Below, one piece after another: positions 33,787-40,978 of a DNA stretch of 64,000 bases (positions within the stretch are counted from its first letter, which is position 1; each line of letters starts with the position of its first letter). The notes under the pieces are model-generated. The model was given only the letters and a program-made list of their open reading frames with translations. It was not told the origin of the DNA and made no database searches. Source of the stretch: Micromonosporaceae bacterium KJ-029 (lineage in GTDB: Bacteria > Actinomycetota > Actinomycetes > Mycobacteriales > Micromonosporaceae); contig BIFP01000067.1 in NCBI GenBank assembly GCA_005402585.1, positions 338,664-402,663 of the forward strand, in the 5' to 3' direction. Position numbers and translations under genes: made by a program.

Positions 33787-33936
33787 TCTACACGTCCGGT
33801 TCGGCGGTGCTGCTTGTTCTTGGAGAAGGAAGCCGACGTGCGCCGTTACGCCGAGATGTTCGACCAGCTGCGCGCTGCTGCCCTGAACACCTTCGACAGC
33901 CAAATGTTGATCTCAAAGTTGATCGAGAACAGATAG
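33787..33936 (+). pseudogene. 3' remnant of an HTH/DUF5753-type regulator
   Basis: The last ~36 codons, LEKEADVRRYAEMFDQLRAAAL and on to SKLIENR stop, match the C-terminus of the XRE-HTH/DUF5753 regulators that precede DUF397 genes in actinobacteria. Just upstream the same type of sequence (KVYTSGSAVLL) continues in another frame, indicating a frameshift near 33825. The rest of the gene, including the HTH, is absent. The gene is therefore broken and truncated. Confidence 0.6.
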
Positions 33937-33953
33937 CAAGGAAGGTGTTGCAG

Positions 33954-34181
33954 GTGAACGCGCCAGACCTGGGCGACGTGACATGGCGTAAGAGCACCCG
34001 GAGTGGCGCGAACGGCAACTGCCTGGAGGTGGCCAGCCTTCAACATGTGATCGCGGTACGTGACAGCAAGGATCCCGTAGGCCCCGCGCTCATCTTTACG
34101 GGCTGCCCTTCGTGTCGATCGCGTAGGCATGGATCTCAGCCCGCCCGCTGCTGTCACAAGGGTAGCGGTGGTTACTCGTAG
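33954..34181 (+). CDS. DUF397 protein with diverged C-terminus
   Basis: A 75-aa ORF. VTWRKSTRSGANGNCLEVASL and IAVRDSKDPVGPALIFT are the DUF397 signature; these proteins usually pair with an upstream XRE/DUF5753 regulator. After ALIFT the usual PAEWRAF-like end is replaced by an unrelated Cys/Arg-rich tail (GCPSCRSRR and onward), suggesting a frameshift or decay. GTG 33954 has AAGGAAGG upstream. With its partner reduced to a remnant, it may no longer be functional. Confidence 0.6.
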   Translation: MNAPDLGDVTWRKSTRSGANGNCLEVASLQHVIAVRDSKDPVGPALIFTGCPSCRSRRHGSQPARCCHKGSGGYS

Positions 34182-34202
34182 ATGTATACTCGTGTGCGAG
34201 TA
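34173..34202. promoter_or_regulatory. Putative PadR operator
   Basis: TACTCG-TGTG-CGAGTA (34187-34202) is a perfect inverted repeat, with a further TACTCG 14 nt upstream (34173-34178). It lies 24 nt before the PadR start, in a local AT-rich patch (GATGTATA). It is probably an autoregulatory operator overlapping the promoter. Confidence 0.55.
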
Positions 34203-34225
34203 GTCGGGCGCGAGGGGATGCCGGT

Positions 34226-34885
34226 ATGGCCAGGCGGCGCAAGGTCAACAATCTGATGGCGTTGGCGGTGCTCTCCGTCCTGGCGCATCGACCGATGCAC
34301 CCCTACGAGATCGCCTCGGCGTTGCGCGGTTGGGGCAAGGACCAGGACATGCCGATCAAGTGGGGGTCGCTCTACACGGTCGTCGGCAACCTCGACAAGC
34401 ACGGCTTCGTCACGGCGGTGGAGAGCGTGCGCGCCGGCCGGCGGCCCGAGCGTACGGTCTACCGCATCACCGACACCGGCCGGGCTGAGCTGGTCGACTG
34501 GGCCCGCGAGCTGCTCGCCACCCCGATGGCCGAGTACCCGCGGTTCCGGGCCGGCCTGTCGGTCCTCGCCGCCCTGCACCCGGACGAGGCCACCGACCTG
34601 TTGCGGCAGCGGCTGGGCCAGGTCGTCGAGAACATCACCGCGGCCCGAGCCGAACTGGCCGAGCACGCCACCGAGGTGCCCCGGCTGTTCCTCATCGAAT
34701 CCGAGTACGACCTGGCGCTTCGGGAAGCCGAGGCGGCCTGGATCCGTACCGTCCTCGCCGATCTCGACTCGGGCGCTTTCCCCGGGCTCGACCAGTGGCG
34801 GGCGTTCCACGAGACCGGGGAGATCCCGGACGAGGTGGCCGCGCTCGCGGAGAGGACCAGCACCCCCAACGACCCGTCGGACTGA
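34226..34885 (+). CDS. PadR family transcriptional regulator
   Basis: A 219-aa regulator. The N-terminal winged helix reads NLMALAVLSVLAHRPMHPYEIASALRGWG and IKWGSLYTVVGNLDKHGFV, with the wing RRPERTVYRITDTGRAEL. A longer C-terminal helical domain (about residues 95-200) makes it a PadR-s1/Vir-type dimer. ATG with GCGCGAGGGGATGCCGGT upstream. The FAD monooxygenase 160 nt downstream may be a target, but a terminator-like hairpin lies between. Confidence 0.92.
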   Translation: MARRRKVNNLMALAVLSVLAHRPMHPYEIASALRGWGKDQDMPIKWGSLYTVVGNLDKHGFVTAVESVRAGRRPERTVYRITDTGRAELVDWARELLATPMAEYPRFRAGLSVLAALHPDEATDLLRQRLGQVVENITAARAELAEHATEVPRLFLIESEYDLALREAEAAWIRTVLADLDSGAFPGLDQWRAFHETGEIPDEVAALAERTSTPNDPSD

Positions 34886-34891
34886 CGACAC

Positions 34892-34927
34892 GGCCCCGGC
34901 GCGGTGCGCCAACACCGCGCCGGGGCC
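34892..34927 (+). terminator. Hairpin after padR
   Basis: GGCCCCGGCGCGGT and ACCGCGCCGGGGCC are perfect 14-bp arms around an 8-nt loop, followed by CTTACC. Confidence 0.75.
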
Positions 34928-35044
34928 CTTACCTCGAACCACACCTGGGTAGGCGCTCGGCACGAGGCGGCAACCAACGAGGATAGCCGGGTTCCCACCC
35001 AGGGCGGTTCGCCATGCACCGGACCGAATCCCAGGGGAGGACCC

Positions 35045-36250
35045 ATGACCGACGTACGGACAGCAATCATCATCGGCGGCGGCATCGCCGGCCCGGTCGC
35101 GGCGCTCGCGCTGCACCGGGCGGGCATCGCGGCGACCGTGTACGAGGCGTACCCGAGCACCGCCGACGGCATCGGCGGCACGCTGGCCCTGGCACCCAAC
35201 GGCGTCGCGGCGCTGCGGATCGTCGGCGCGGACCAGGCGGTGACCGAAACCGCCACGCCGATGCACCGCACCGCGCTGGTGATCGGCGCCAACCGCGTCG
35301 ACCTGCCGGTCCTGGCCGGTGCCCCGCCACTGCGCGTGGTCCACCGCAATGCCCTGCACCGGGTGCTGCACCAGCGGGCGACCGCCGAGGGCATCCCCAT
35401 CGTGTGCGGCAAGCGGCTGACCGGCGTGCGGGAGAACGCCACCGGGGTCACCGCCGAGTTCGGCGACGGCAGCACCGCCGGCGCCGACATCCTCATCGGC
35501 GCCGACGGGGTGCACTCCACGGTGCGTAACCTGATCGACCCGCACGCGCCGGGGCCGCGATACACCGGCGTGCTCGGCTTCGAAGCGGTGGCGGAGCACA
35601 CTGTGGACGTCGAGCCGGGGACGATGACCTTCACCTTCGGCCGGCGCGGCTACTACCTCTACTGGGTCGAGCCGGGCGGCGGCACCCGGTGGGGCGCCAA
35701 CCTGCCGCAGGACCGGCCGATGAGCCTGGCCGAGGCACGGGCGGTGCCTTCCGCCGAATGGCTGGACCGGCTGCGGGCCGCGTACGGCGACGACGACCCG
35801 GGCGCCGCGCTGGTCCGTACCAGCAACCCGGACGAGTTGCAGGTCTCCGGTTCACTGCACATCATGCCGCCGGTGCCGCACTGGCACCGGGGCCGGATGG
35901 TGCTGGTCGGCGACTCGGTCCACGCGCCCTCCAACAGTTCCGGGCAGGGGGCCTCGCTGGCCGTCGAGAGCGCCGTACAACTCGCCCGCTGCCTGCGCGA
36001 CCTGCCCGACGTACCGTCGGCCTTCGCCGCGTACGAGCGGCTGCGCCGGCCTCGGGTGGAGGGGATCGCCGCCCGGGCGGCCCGGATCAACCACGCCAAG
36101 GCGCCCGGACCGGTCGGCCGGATGGTCATGCCGGTGCTGATGCGGATGCTGATGAAGGTCGCGATGAAGCCGGAGAAGACCCTGGGCCCGGAGCAGCGCT
36201 ACACGATCGACTGGGACGCCCCGGCAACGACGGAACTGACGCCCGCCTGA
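35045..36250 (+). CDS. FAD-dependent monooxygenase (PHBH fold)
   Basis: A 401-aa flavoprotein. The N-terminal AIIIGGGIAGPVAALALHRAG is the FAD dinucleotide loop. The central DILIGADGVHSTVRNLID is the DG motif, and MVLVGDSVHAPSNSSGQGASLA is the GD motif contacting FAD ribitol. These define group A aromatic-type hydroxylases. The C-terminal tail is basic and Met-rich (GRMVMPVLMRMLMK). ATG with GGGGAGGACCC upstream. It may oxidise an aromatic or polyketide-like compound; no pathway genes are adjacent except padR. Confidence 0.92.
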   Translation: MTDVRTAIIIGGGIAGPVAALALHRAGIAATVYEAYPSTADGIGGTLALAPNGVAALRIVGADQAVTETATPMHRTALVIGANRVDLPVLAGAPPLRVVHRNALHRVLHQRATAEGIPIVCGKRLTGVRENATGVTAEFGDGSTAGADILIGADGVHSTVRNLIDPHAPGPRYTGVLGFEAVAEHTVDVEPGTMTFTFGRRGYYLYWVEPGGGTRWGANLPQDRPMSLAEARAVPSAEWLDRLRAAYGDDDPGAALVRTSNPDELQVSGSLHIMPPVPHWHRGRMVLVGDSVHAPSNSSGQGASLAVESAVQLARCLRDLPDVPSAFAAYERLRRPRVEGIAARAARINHAKAPGPVGRMVMPVLMRMLMKVAMKPEKTLGPEQRYTIDWDAPATTELTPA

Positions 36251-36267
36251 CCCGGCAGCCCGCGCCG

Positions 36268-36306
36268 CCCGGTCACGTCCGTCGGCACATGACGGAGGTG
36301 ACCGGG
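36268..36306. terminator. Bidirectional hairpin between convergent genes
   Basis: CCCGGTCACGTCCGTC and GACGGAGGTGACCGGG pair at 15 of 16 positions around GGCACAT. It lies between the monooxygenase (+) and mug (-). Confidence 0.7.
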
Positions 36307-36370
36307 GGCCGGTGCCCCGGCCGCTCGCCCGGCCGGCGGGACCCGTCGCCTCGGGGGCCTGGCCGGCGGC

Positions 36371-36985
36371 TCATTCGCTCCGGGTGGCCTCCCGCAGCTC
36401 GGCGAAGGCTGCGCCGAGGGTCTGCGGTGTGTAGTGCGCGTTCAGGCCGCTGGGGTTGGGCAGCACCCAGAGCCGGGCGCCGGCCAGCGGCTCCGGCTGC
36501 CGGCCGAAGGTCGCCTTCGGCCGGACGAACCCGATCCGGTACGCGGTCACCCCGACCACGGCCACCCAGCGCGGCCGGTACCGGGCCACCTTGTCGGCCA
36601 GCTCCCGCGCGCCGTCGACCAACTCGGCGGCGGTCAGCTCGTCGGCGCGGGCGCTGGCCCGGGCGACCAGGTTGGTGATGCCGAGACCGAGCCCGGGCAG
36701 CTCGTCCTGCTCGGCGGGGTGCAGCAGGCGTGGGGTGAACCCGCCCCGGTGCAGCGCGGGCCAGAACCGGTTGCCGGGGCGGGCGAAGTGCCAGCCGGCC
36801 GCCGCCGACCACAGCCCCGGATTGATGCCGACGAACAGCACGTCCAGCCCGGGGGCGATCAGATCCGGGAGGGTCCGGTCGGCCGCGGCGGCCAGCTCCT
36901 CCCGGCTGGGCCGCGGATTCGAGCGGGGCACCGGCCCGTCCCGGCCGGTTCGTCGGTTGCGGCCGCGTGCCGGTTCGTCGGTCAC
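36371..36985 (-). CDS. mug: Mug-family G/U mismatch-specific DNA glycosylase
   Basis: A 204-aa uracil-DNA-glycosylase-superfamily enzyme. LDVLFVGINPGLWSA supplies the catalytic Asn (GINPG motif of Mug/TDG), and LWVLPNPSGLNAHY the second motif (NPSGLN). HFARPGNRFWPALHRGG is the conserved substrate-side segment. It would excise uracil or thymine from G mismatches. The GTG at 36985 overlaps the SDR stop (GTGA), so it is the second gene of a two-gene unit. The N-terminal 30 residues are basic and likely disordered. Confidence 0.92.
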   Translation of the reverse strand: MTDEPARGRNRRTGRDGPVPRSNPRPSREELAAAADRTLPDLIAPGLDVLFVGINPGLWSAAAGWHFARPGNRFWPALHRGGFTPRLLHPAEQDELPGLGLGITNLVARASARADELTAAELVDGARELADKVARYRPRWVAVVGVTAYRIGFVRPKATFGRQPEPLAGARLWVLPNPSGLNAHYTPQTLGAAFAELREATRSE

Positions 36986-37743
36986 AGTCCGCGCAGCGCG
37001 CCGCCGTCGACCGGGATGGTGACCCCGGTGAGGTAGCTCGCCGCCGGGGAGAGCACGAACGCGGCCACCCGGCCGAACTCGGCCGGGTCGCCGATGCGGC
37101 GCAGCGGGATACCTGCCTCCGCCTCGGCCCGGGCCCGTTCGGGGTCACCGGTGGCGGCGAAGAGTTCCCGGTTGCGGTCGGTCATGATCCGCCCCGGCAG
37201 CAGCCCGACCACCCGTACACCGCGTGGGCCGTACTCGTCGGCCACGTCCTTGGCGACGCCGGCCAGGCCGGGACGCAGCCCGTTGGAGATGCCCAACCCG
37301 GGCACCGGGCCGCGCGCCGAGATGGAGAGCACCAGCCCGATCGCGCCGCCGTCGGGCAGCGCCGCCGCGACCGTGCGTACCGTGCGGACGGTGCCCAGGA
37401 AGACCGTCTCGAAGGACTGCCGCCACTGGTCGTCGTCGACCGAGGCGGCGCTGCCCGGTGGCGGGCCGCCCACCGAGATCAGGGCGCCGTCCAGCCGGCC
37501 GAAGTGATGCTGGGCGGCCTCCACCAGCCGCCCGGGCGTGGCCGAGTCGGCCAGGTCGGCGGTGACGCCGACCGCCCGCTCCGGTCCGCCGAGGCCGGCG
37601 GTGGCGGCGGCCACCGCTTCGGCGGACCGGGCGGAGAGCACCACTCGGGCGCCATCGGCCACCAGACACTGCGCTGTGGCGTAGCCCAGCCCACGGGAGG
37701 CGCCGGTGAGCACGTACACCCGGTCGGTCAGTCCGAGATCCAT
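36982..37743 (-). CDS. Atypical short-chain dehydrogenase/reductase
   Basis: A 253-aa Rossmann-fold protein. The cofactor loop VLTGASRGLGYATAQ and the ADLAD, ISVGG and C-terminal PVDGGAL segments are those of classical SDRs. The catalytic Y-x3-K is not visible: after LSISARG the aligned stretch reads PGLGISNGLRPGLAG, so Tyr and Lys appear to be replaced. It may be a non-dehydrogenase or use other residues. ATG 37743 (MDLGLTDRV) has GGATCGGGGC upstream; the frame is open to 37779. The TGA overlaps the mug start. Confidence 0.88.
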   Translation of the reverse strand: MDLGLTDRVYVLTGASRGLGYATAQCLVADGARVVLSARSAEAVAAATAGLGGPERAVGVTADLADSATPGRLVEAAQHHFGRLDGALISVGGPPPGSAASVDDDQWRQSFETVFLGTVRTVRTVAAALPDGGAIGLVLSISARGPVPGLGISNGLRPGLAGVAKDVADEYGPRGVRVVGLLPGRIMTDRNRELFAATGDPERARAEAEAGIPLRRIGDPAEFGRVAAFVLSPAASYLTGVTIPVDGGALRGL

Positions 37744-37818
37744 GCCCCGATCCTGCCGCAGCAGGCCGCGTTCCGACATCCCGGGCCCGCCCAGCGCCTC
37801 CTCGGTCGGATCGGAAGC

Positions 37819-37878
37819 GTGTTAACAGGGGGCCCTTCCTCTACTGGAGGCGTTAATAGGGGGCCCTTCCTTTCACCG
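37819..37878. repeat. Paired GGGCCC-centred intergenic repeat, copy 3
   Basis: The modules GTTAACAGGGGGCCCTTCCT and GTTAATAGGGGGCCCTTCC, the second followed by TTTCACCG, are 31 nt apart. The second module is almost identical to that of copy 1. It separates the SDR/mug unit from the end of the TIGR04222-MNIO operon, and its last bases overlap the stop region of the 37873-38436 gene. Confidence 0.8.
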
Positions 37879-38436
37879 CAGCAGGCGTACTCGACCGGCT
37901 AGTTGGACGGCGATGGCGTTGCCGGCGCGGCCGACGGCGGGGGACCGGCGCGGGCGCGGGGCCCGCTGCCCGTCGTAGCGGAACGCCGCCTCCCGGATGG
38001 CCAGCTCCTCGGCGGCCAGCGCCGGCAGCGCGTCGCGGGCCCGCAGCGCGCGGGCCAGGTCCCAGCCGTCGCGCAGCCCACCGCTGGTGGGCCGGTCCGC
38101 CGCCCACTCGATGAAGGCCGCCGGCCAATCAGCACCGAGCCCGGCGGCGAGCAGCGGCCAGTGCCGGGCGACCTCACCGGCGCGCTTGCGTAGCAGTGCG
38201 GCGCGGGCGGCGGCCAGCGGTGCGGGAGCGAAGCCCGGTGGCAGCGGGCCACCGGCGACCAACGCGGCCACCAGTTGCGCCTGCCGCTGCTCCAGCGATC
38301 CCGGGCTTTCCCCGGTGGCATCCGGGGTCGGTCCGGGCGCATCAGCGGCCGGCAGCGGCGCGTGGGCGCTCGGCTGGGAGGCGTCGGTGGCCGGGTGGGC
38401 GGCGGGTGCCATCGGGTTGGTGCCGGCGGTGCTCAT
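37873..38436 (-). CDS. Putative MNIO partner protein (HvfC/DUF2063-like)
   Basis: A 187-aa soluble protein, third gene of the TIGR04222-MNIO operon. The first ~48 residues are Ala/Pro-rich and probably disordered. The folded part starts LEQRQAQLVAALVAGGPLPP and has a helical pattern with KRAGEVARHWPLLAAGLGADWPAAFIEWA. This resembles the N-terminal domain of partner proteins (HvfC, BufC, MbnC types) that present peptide substrates to DUF692 enzymes. That relation is inferred from pattern and context, not proven. Its ATG overlaps the MNIO stop as ATGA, so equimolar translation is expected. Confidence 0.65.
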   Translation of the reverse strand: MSTAGTNPMAPAAHPATDASQPSAHAPLPAADAPGPTPDATGESPGSLEQRQAQLVAALVAGGPLPPGFAPAPLAAARAALLRKRAGEVARHWPLLAAGLGADWPAAFIEWAADRPTSGGLRDGWDLARALRARDALPALAAEELAIREAAFRYDGQRAPRPRRSPAVGRAGNAIAVQLAGRVRLLR

Positions 38437-39251
38437 GTCACGGCCGGGAATCCGCTGGCGGCGGCCACGGCGTCCAACTCGGCGCGCAGCTCGGCGGCGG
38501 GTGGGTAGTGCCCGTCGCGCTCCAGCAGCACCGCCGGTGGGCGCTGCCGGGCGCACAGCTCGGCGAGCAGGTCGAGCACCGGTGGCGGGACCGGGTCGGT
38601 GTGCGTGTCGTGGTAGAAGCCGCCGTGCTCGGCGCCACCGGCGACGTGCAGGTACGCGATCCGCTCCAACGGCAGGCGGTCCAGCAGCGCGACCGGGTCG
38701 GTGCCCCGGTTGCGGGTGTTGGCGTGCACGTTGGCGATGTCGAGCAGCAGCAGCGCGTCGGTGCGATCCAGGATCTCGCCCAGGAACGCCGCCTCGTCGA
38801 GTTCGTCGTCGGGCCAGTCGAACAGGGCCGCGATCGGCTCCAGCGCGATCGGCACCGGCAGCTCCGACTGTGCCCGCGCGACGTTGGCGCAGACCACGTC
38901 GACCGCCTCCCGGCTGCGCGGCAACGGCAACAGGTGTCCCGCCTCCATGCCGCCGGCCCGGACGAAGGCGATGTGCTCGCTGACCAGCGGGGCCGCGAGC
39001 AGTTCGGCGACCGCGGCCAGGTGAGCCACCCGGGCCGGCTCGACCGGCTCCGCGCCGCCGAGAGAGAGCCGCACTCCGTGCGGTACGACGGTCACGCCGC
39101 GCTTTCGCAGCTCGACCAGCCCGTCCGGCACCGGACCGGCACTCGGCACGGCCTCGGCGATCACCTCGACGAAGCGCAGGCCGGGCAGGTCGGCGACGAA
39201 CCCGGCGATCTCCGGCCGCCAGCCGATGCCCACCCCGTGCGGGCCGGTCAT
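38433..39251 (-). CDS. DUF692/MNIO-family multinuclear iron oxidative enzyme
   Basis: A 272-aa TIM-barrel protein. Metal-ligand candidates in order: His58 (VPHG), His93 (SEHIAF), Glu138 (ALEPI), Asp171, Asn174 and His176 (LLLDIANVHANTRN), His202 (LHVAGG), Asp215 and His217 (HDTHTDPV), and Glu244 (LERDGHYP). This is the DUF692 pattern. Characterised relatives (MbnB, TglH, BufB) use two or three iron ions and O2 to modify Cys or other residues in ribosomal peptides. ATG 39251 overlaps the TIGR04222 stop and its own stop overlaps the partner start, both ATGA. The apparent longer frame to 39296 is not used. Confidence 0.92.
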   Translation of the reverse strand: MTGPHGVGIGWRPEIAGFVADLPGLRFVEVIAEAVPSAGPVPDGLVELRKRGVTVVPHGVRLSLGGAEPVEPARVAHLAAVAELLAAPLVSEHIAFVRAGGMEAGHLLPLPRSREAVDVVCANVARAQSELPVPIALEPIAALFDWPDDELDEAAFLGEILDRTDALLLLDIANVHANTRNRGTDPVALLDRLPLERIAYLHVAGGAEHGGFYHDTHTDPVPPPVLDLLAELCARQRPPAVLLERDGHYPPAAELRAELDAVAAASGFPAVT

Positions 39252-40174
39252 CCGCCACACCCGCCCCCGCAGCCGCCGCCGCCACCGCCACCGCAACTGC
39301 TTCCGCAGCCCGCACCCGCGGTGGTGCCGCTGCTACAGCTGCTTCCACCGGTGTAGCCGCCACCGCCGCCCGTCAGCGGTTGGCGCACGATCTCGGCCTG
39401 CTGGGCGAAGGCGGGATCCATCGCCCAGAGCGAAGCGGTGCCGTAGAGCGCCACCGCCATCGCCAGCCCGGTGGCGCCGTAGACCGCGTAGGCCGGGTTC
39501 GACGCGGGCGAGAGGTGACGGTTGCGGGGCCGCAGGGTCCGTAGCGCGGCGTCGGCCGCCCGGGTCCGCCGAGGAACCCGGACGAAGAGCAGCGTGGTGA
39601 CCACCGCGAGTCCGATGACGACGAGCACGAGGTACCAGACCGGACGGCCGTTGGCCAGCCCGGCGATGATCCGGAAGACGCCGAGCAGCTCCAACGCGGC
39701 CAGCAGCAGCGGGCCCAGCCGCAAGGCCGCGCGCCGGTTGGCGCCGATCAGCAGGCCACGCTGGTCCAGCCCGTCGCGCAGCTCGGTGAGGGCGCGGTCG
39801 ACCCACTCGGTGCTGCTCAGTTGCCGGGCGGGCGTGTGTTGGGCCGCCGCGTAGTGCACGGCCCGGTCCAGCGGGGTGGCCCCGGACGGCAGGGGGCCTT
39901 CGGTGGTCAGCCGGCGGTCCGGTTGCACGCCGATCGAGCCCTGGCTGCGCAGGACACTCAGCGAGGTCCAGACCGCGAGGTCCGCTCCGCCGTTGAGGTA
40001 GGCGACCTGCTGCGGGCTGAGCTGGTCGGCGGGCGGGGCGGACCGGCCCGCCAGCAGAGCCCTGCGGTGGATCAGCACACCGGTGACGAGCACGACGGCC
40101 GCCACCAGGTAGAGGATGAGGAAGGTCCGGCTCGGGACGCCCCAGGTGTCGAAGTCTGCCGCGAGACCCGTCAT
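39248..40174 (-). CDS. TIGR04222-type membrane protein with Gly/Cys tail (candidate MNIO substrate)
   Basis: A 308-aa protein. One helix near the N-terminus (FLILYLVAAVVLVTGVLIH) is followed by a soluble domain with LSPQQVAYLNGGADLAVWTSLSVL, the hallmark of the TIGR04222 family. Three more helices follow (around 155-175, 185-205, 235-255). The last ~40 residues are almost only Gly, Ser, Thr and Cys, with five Cys at 280, 290, 294, 302 and 306 in a CGSSC, CGGGC-type layout. The body has no other Cys, so all its Cys are in the tail. ATG 40174 has AGGAG 6 nt upstream. It is the first gene of the operon; the tail is the likely substrate of the next enzyme. Confidence 0.88.
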   Translation of the reverse strand: MTGLAADFDTWGVPSRTFLILYLVAAVVLVTGVLIHRRALLAGRSAPPADQLSPQQVAYLNGGADLAVWTSLSVLRSQGSIGVQPDRRLTTEGPLPSGATPLDRAVHYAAAQHTPARQLSSTEWVDRALTELRDGLDQRGLLIGANRRAALRLGPLLLAALELLGVFRIIAGLANGRPVWYLVLVVIGLAVVTTLLFVRVPRRTRAADAALRTLRPRNRHLSPASNPAYAVYGATGLAMAVALYGTASLWAMDPAFAQQAEIVRQPLTGGGGGYTGGSSCSSGTTAGAGCGSSCGGGGGGGCGGGCGG

Positions 40175-40326
40175 GGCCTGCTCCTGTCGCGCGAGGGGGA
40201 ACGCGGTTTCATTGTGGATCGGCGACGCCAGCTACCGAGGTCCGCGACGGCGCAGTTATCTCCTCGTTACCTACGGGTGTGGAAACCCCGGAGCGGCGGG
40301 GCGATGAGGACGCCCACCCCGACGCG

Positions 40327-40899
40327 TCAGCGCCGGCGCACGGCCTCCTCGACCAGATCGAGCACCGGACCGAGGTCGCCGGCCGGGCGTCCCATCGCCA
40401 GGTGCAGCACCAGGCCGTCGTAGGCGAGTTCGAGGAAGCGCGCCAGCACGTCGATCGGTACGTCGTCGCGGAGCACGCCGGCCTCCCGCTGGCGGGCCAG
40501 GCGCTCCCGGGTCGCCTCGGCGATGGCCGCCGACCGCTCGGCCCAGCGCCTGGCGAAGGCCGGGTCGGTACGCAGCCGCCGGGACACCTCCAGTTGGCTG
40601 CCCAGCCAGCCGGTGGTGTCCGGGGAGACCGCCCGGGCGAGCAGATCCCGCATCACCTGGACCAGACCGTTGCGGGCGACGGTCTCCACCATCGCCGCGG
40701 CGTCGTCCTCGGCCACGGCGAGGAAGAGCGAGTCCTTGTCCCGGAAGTGGTGGAAGATCGCCCCCCGGGACAGCCCGGTCGCCTCCTCAAGGCGACGGAC
40801 GGTCGCGCCCTCGTAGCCGAGCCGGGCGAAGCAGGCCCGCGCGGCGGCAAGGATCTCCTGCCGGCGGGCGTCGAGCTGGTCCTGGCTTACTCTGGGCAC
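40327..40899 (-). CDS. acnR: AcnR-like TetR family regulator
   Basis: A 190-aa TetR regulator. The HTH reads RRQEILAAARACFARLGYEGATVRRLEEATGLSRGAIFHHF. The body, with DKDSLFLAVAEDDAAAMVE and EVSRRLRTDPAFARRW, closely recalls Corynebacterium glutamicum AcnR, the aconitase repressor that responds to citrate. In corynebacteria the gene adjoins acn; here acn is 7.5 kb away. A CCGTACGTACGG palindrome upstream (40936-40947) has a close match in the acn promoter. ATG at 40899. Function is inferred from similarity and the shared site. Confidence 0.82.
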   Translation of the reverse strand: MPRVSQDQLDARRQEILAAARACFARLGYEGATVRRLEEATGLSRGAIFHHFRDKDSLFLAVAEDDAAAMVETVARNGLVQVMRDLLARAVSPDTTGWLGSQLEVSRRLRTDPAFARRWAERSAAIAEATRERLARQREAGVLRDDVPIDVLARFLELAYDGLVLHLAMGRPAGDLGPVLDLVEEAVRRR

Positions 40900-40932
40900 A
40901 TCGCGATGGTGTCAGCTCACCCCGGGTAACGC

Positions 40933-40950
40933 AAACCGTACGTACGGCTT
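40933..40950. promoter_or_regulatory. Putative AcnR operator in front of acnR
   Basis: AAACCGTACGTACGGCTT has a perfect 12-bp palindrome, CCGTACGTACGG. It lies in the short divergent gap between acnR (-) and the nitrilase gene (+), about 35 nt from the acnR ATG. It could serve autoregulation and also affect the divergent gene. Confidence 0.6.
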
Positions 40951-40978
40951 GGATTGGTGCCCGGTTAAGATCTTGGCC

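Noticed and set aside
37873..39363. 496-codon minus-strand frame spanning the MNIO gene
   Set aside because: Its last 187 codons are the real partner gene, but the upstream part is an alternate frame of the MNIO gene; the ATGA overlap fixes the start at 38436.
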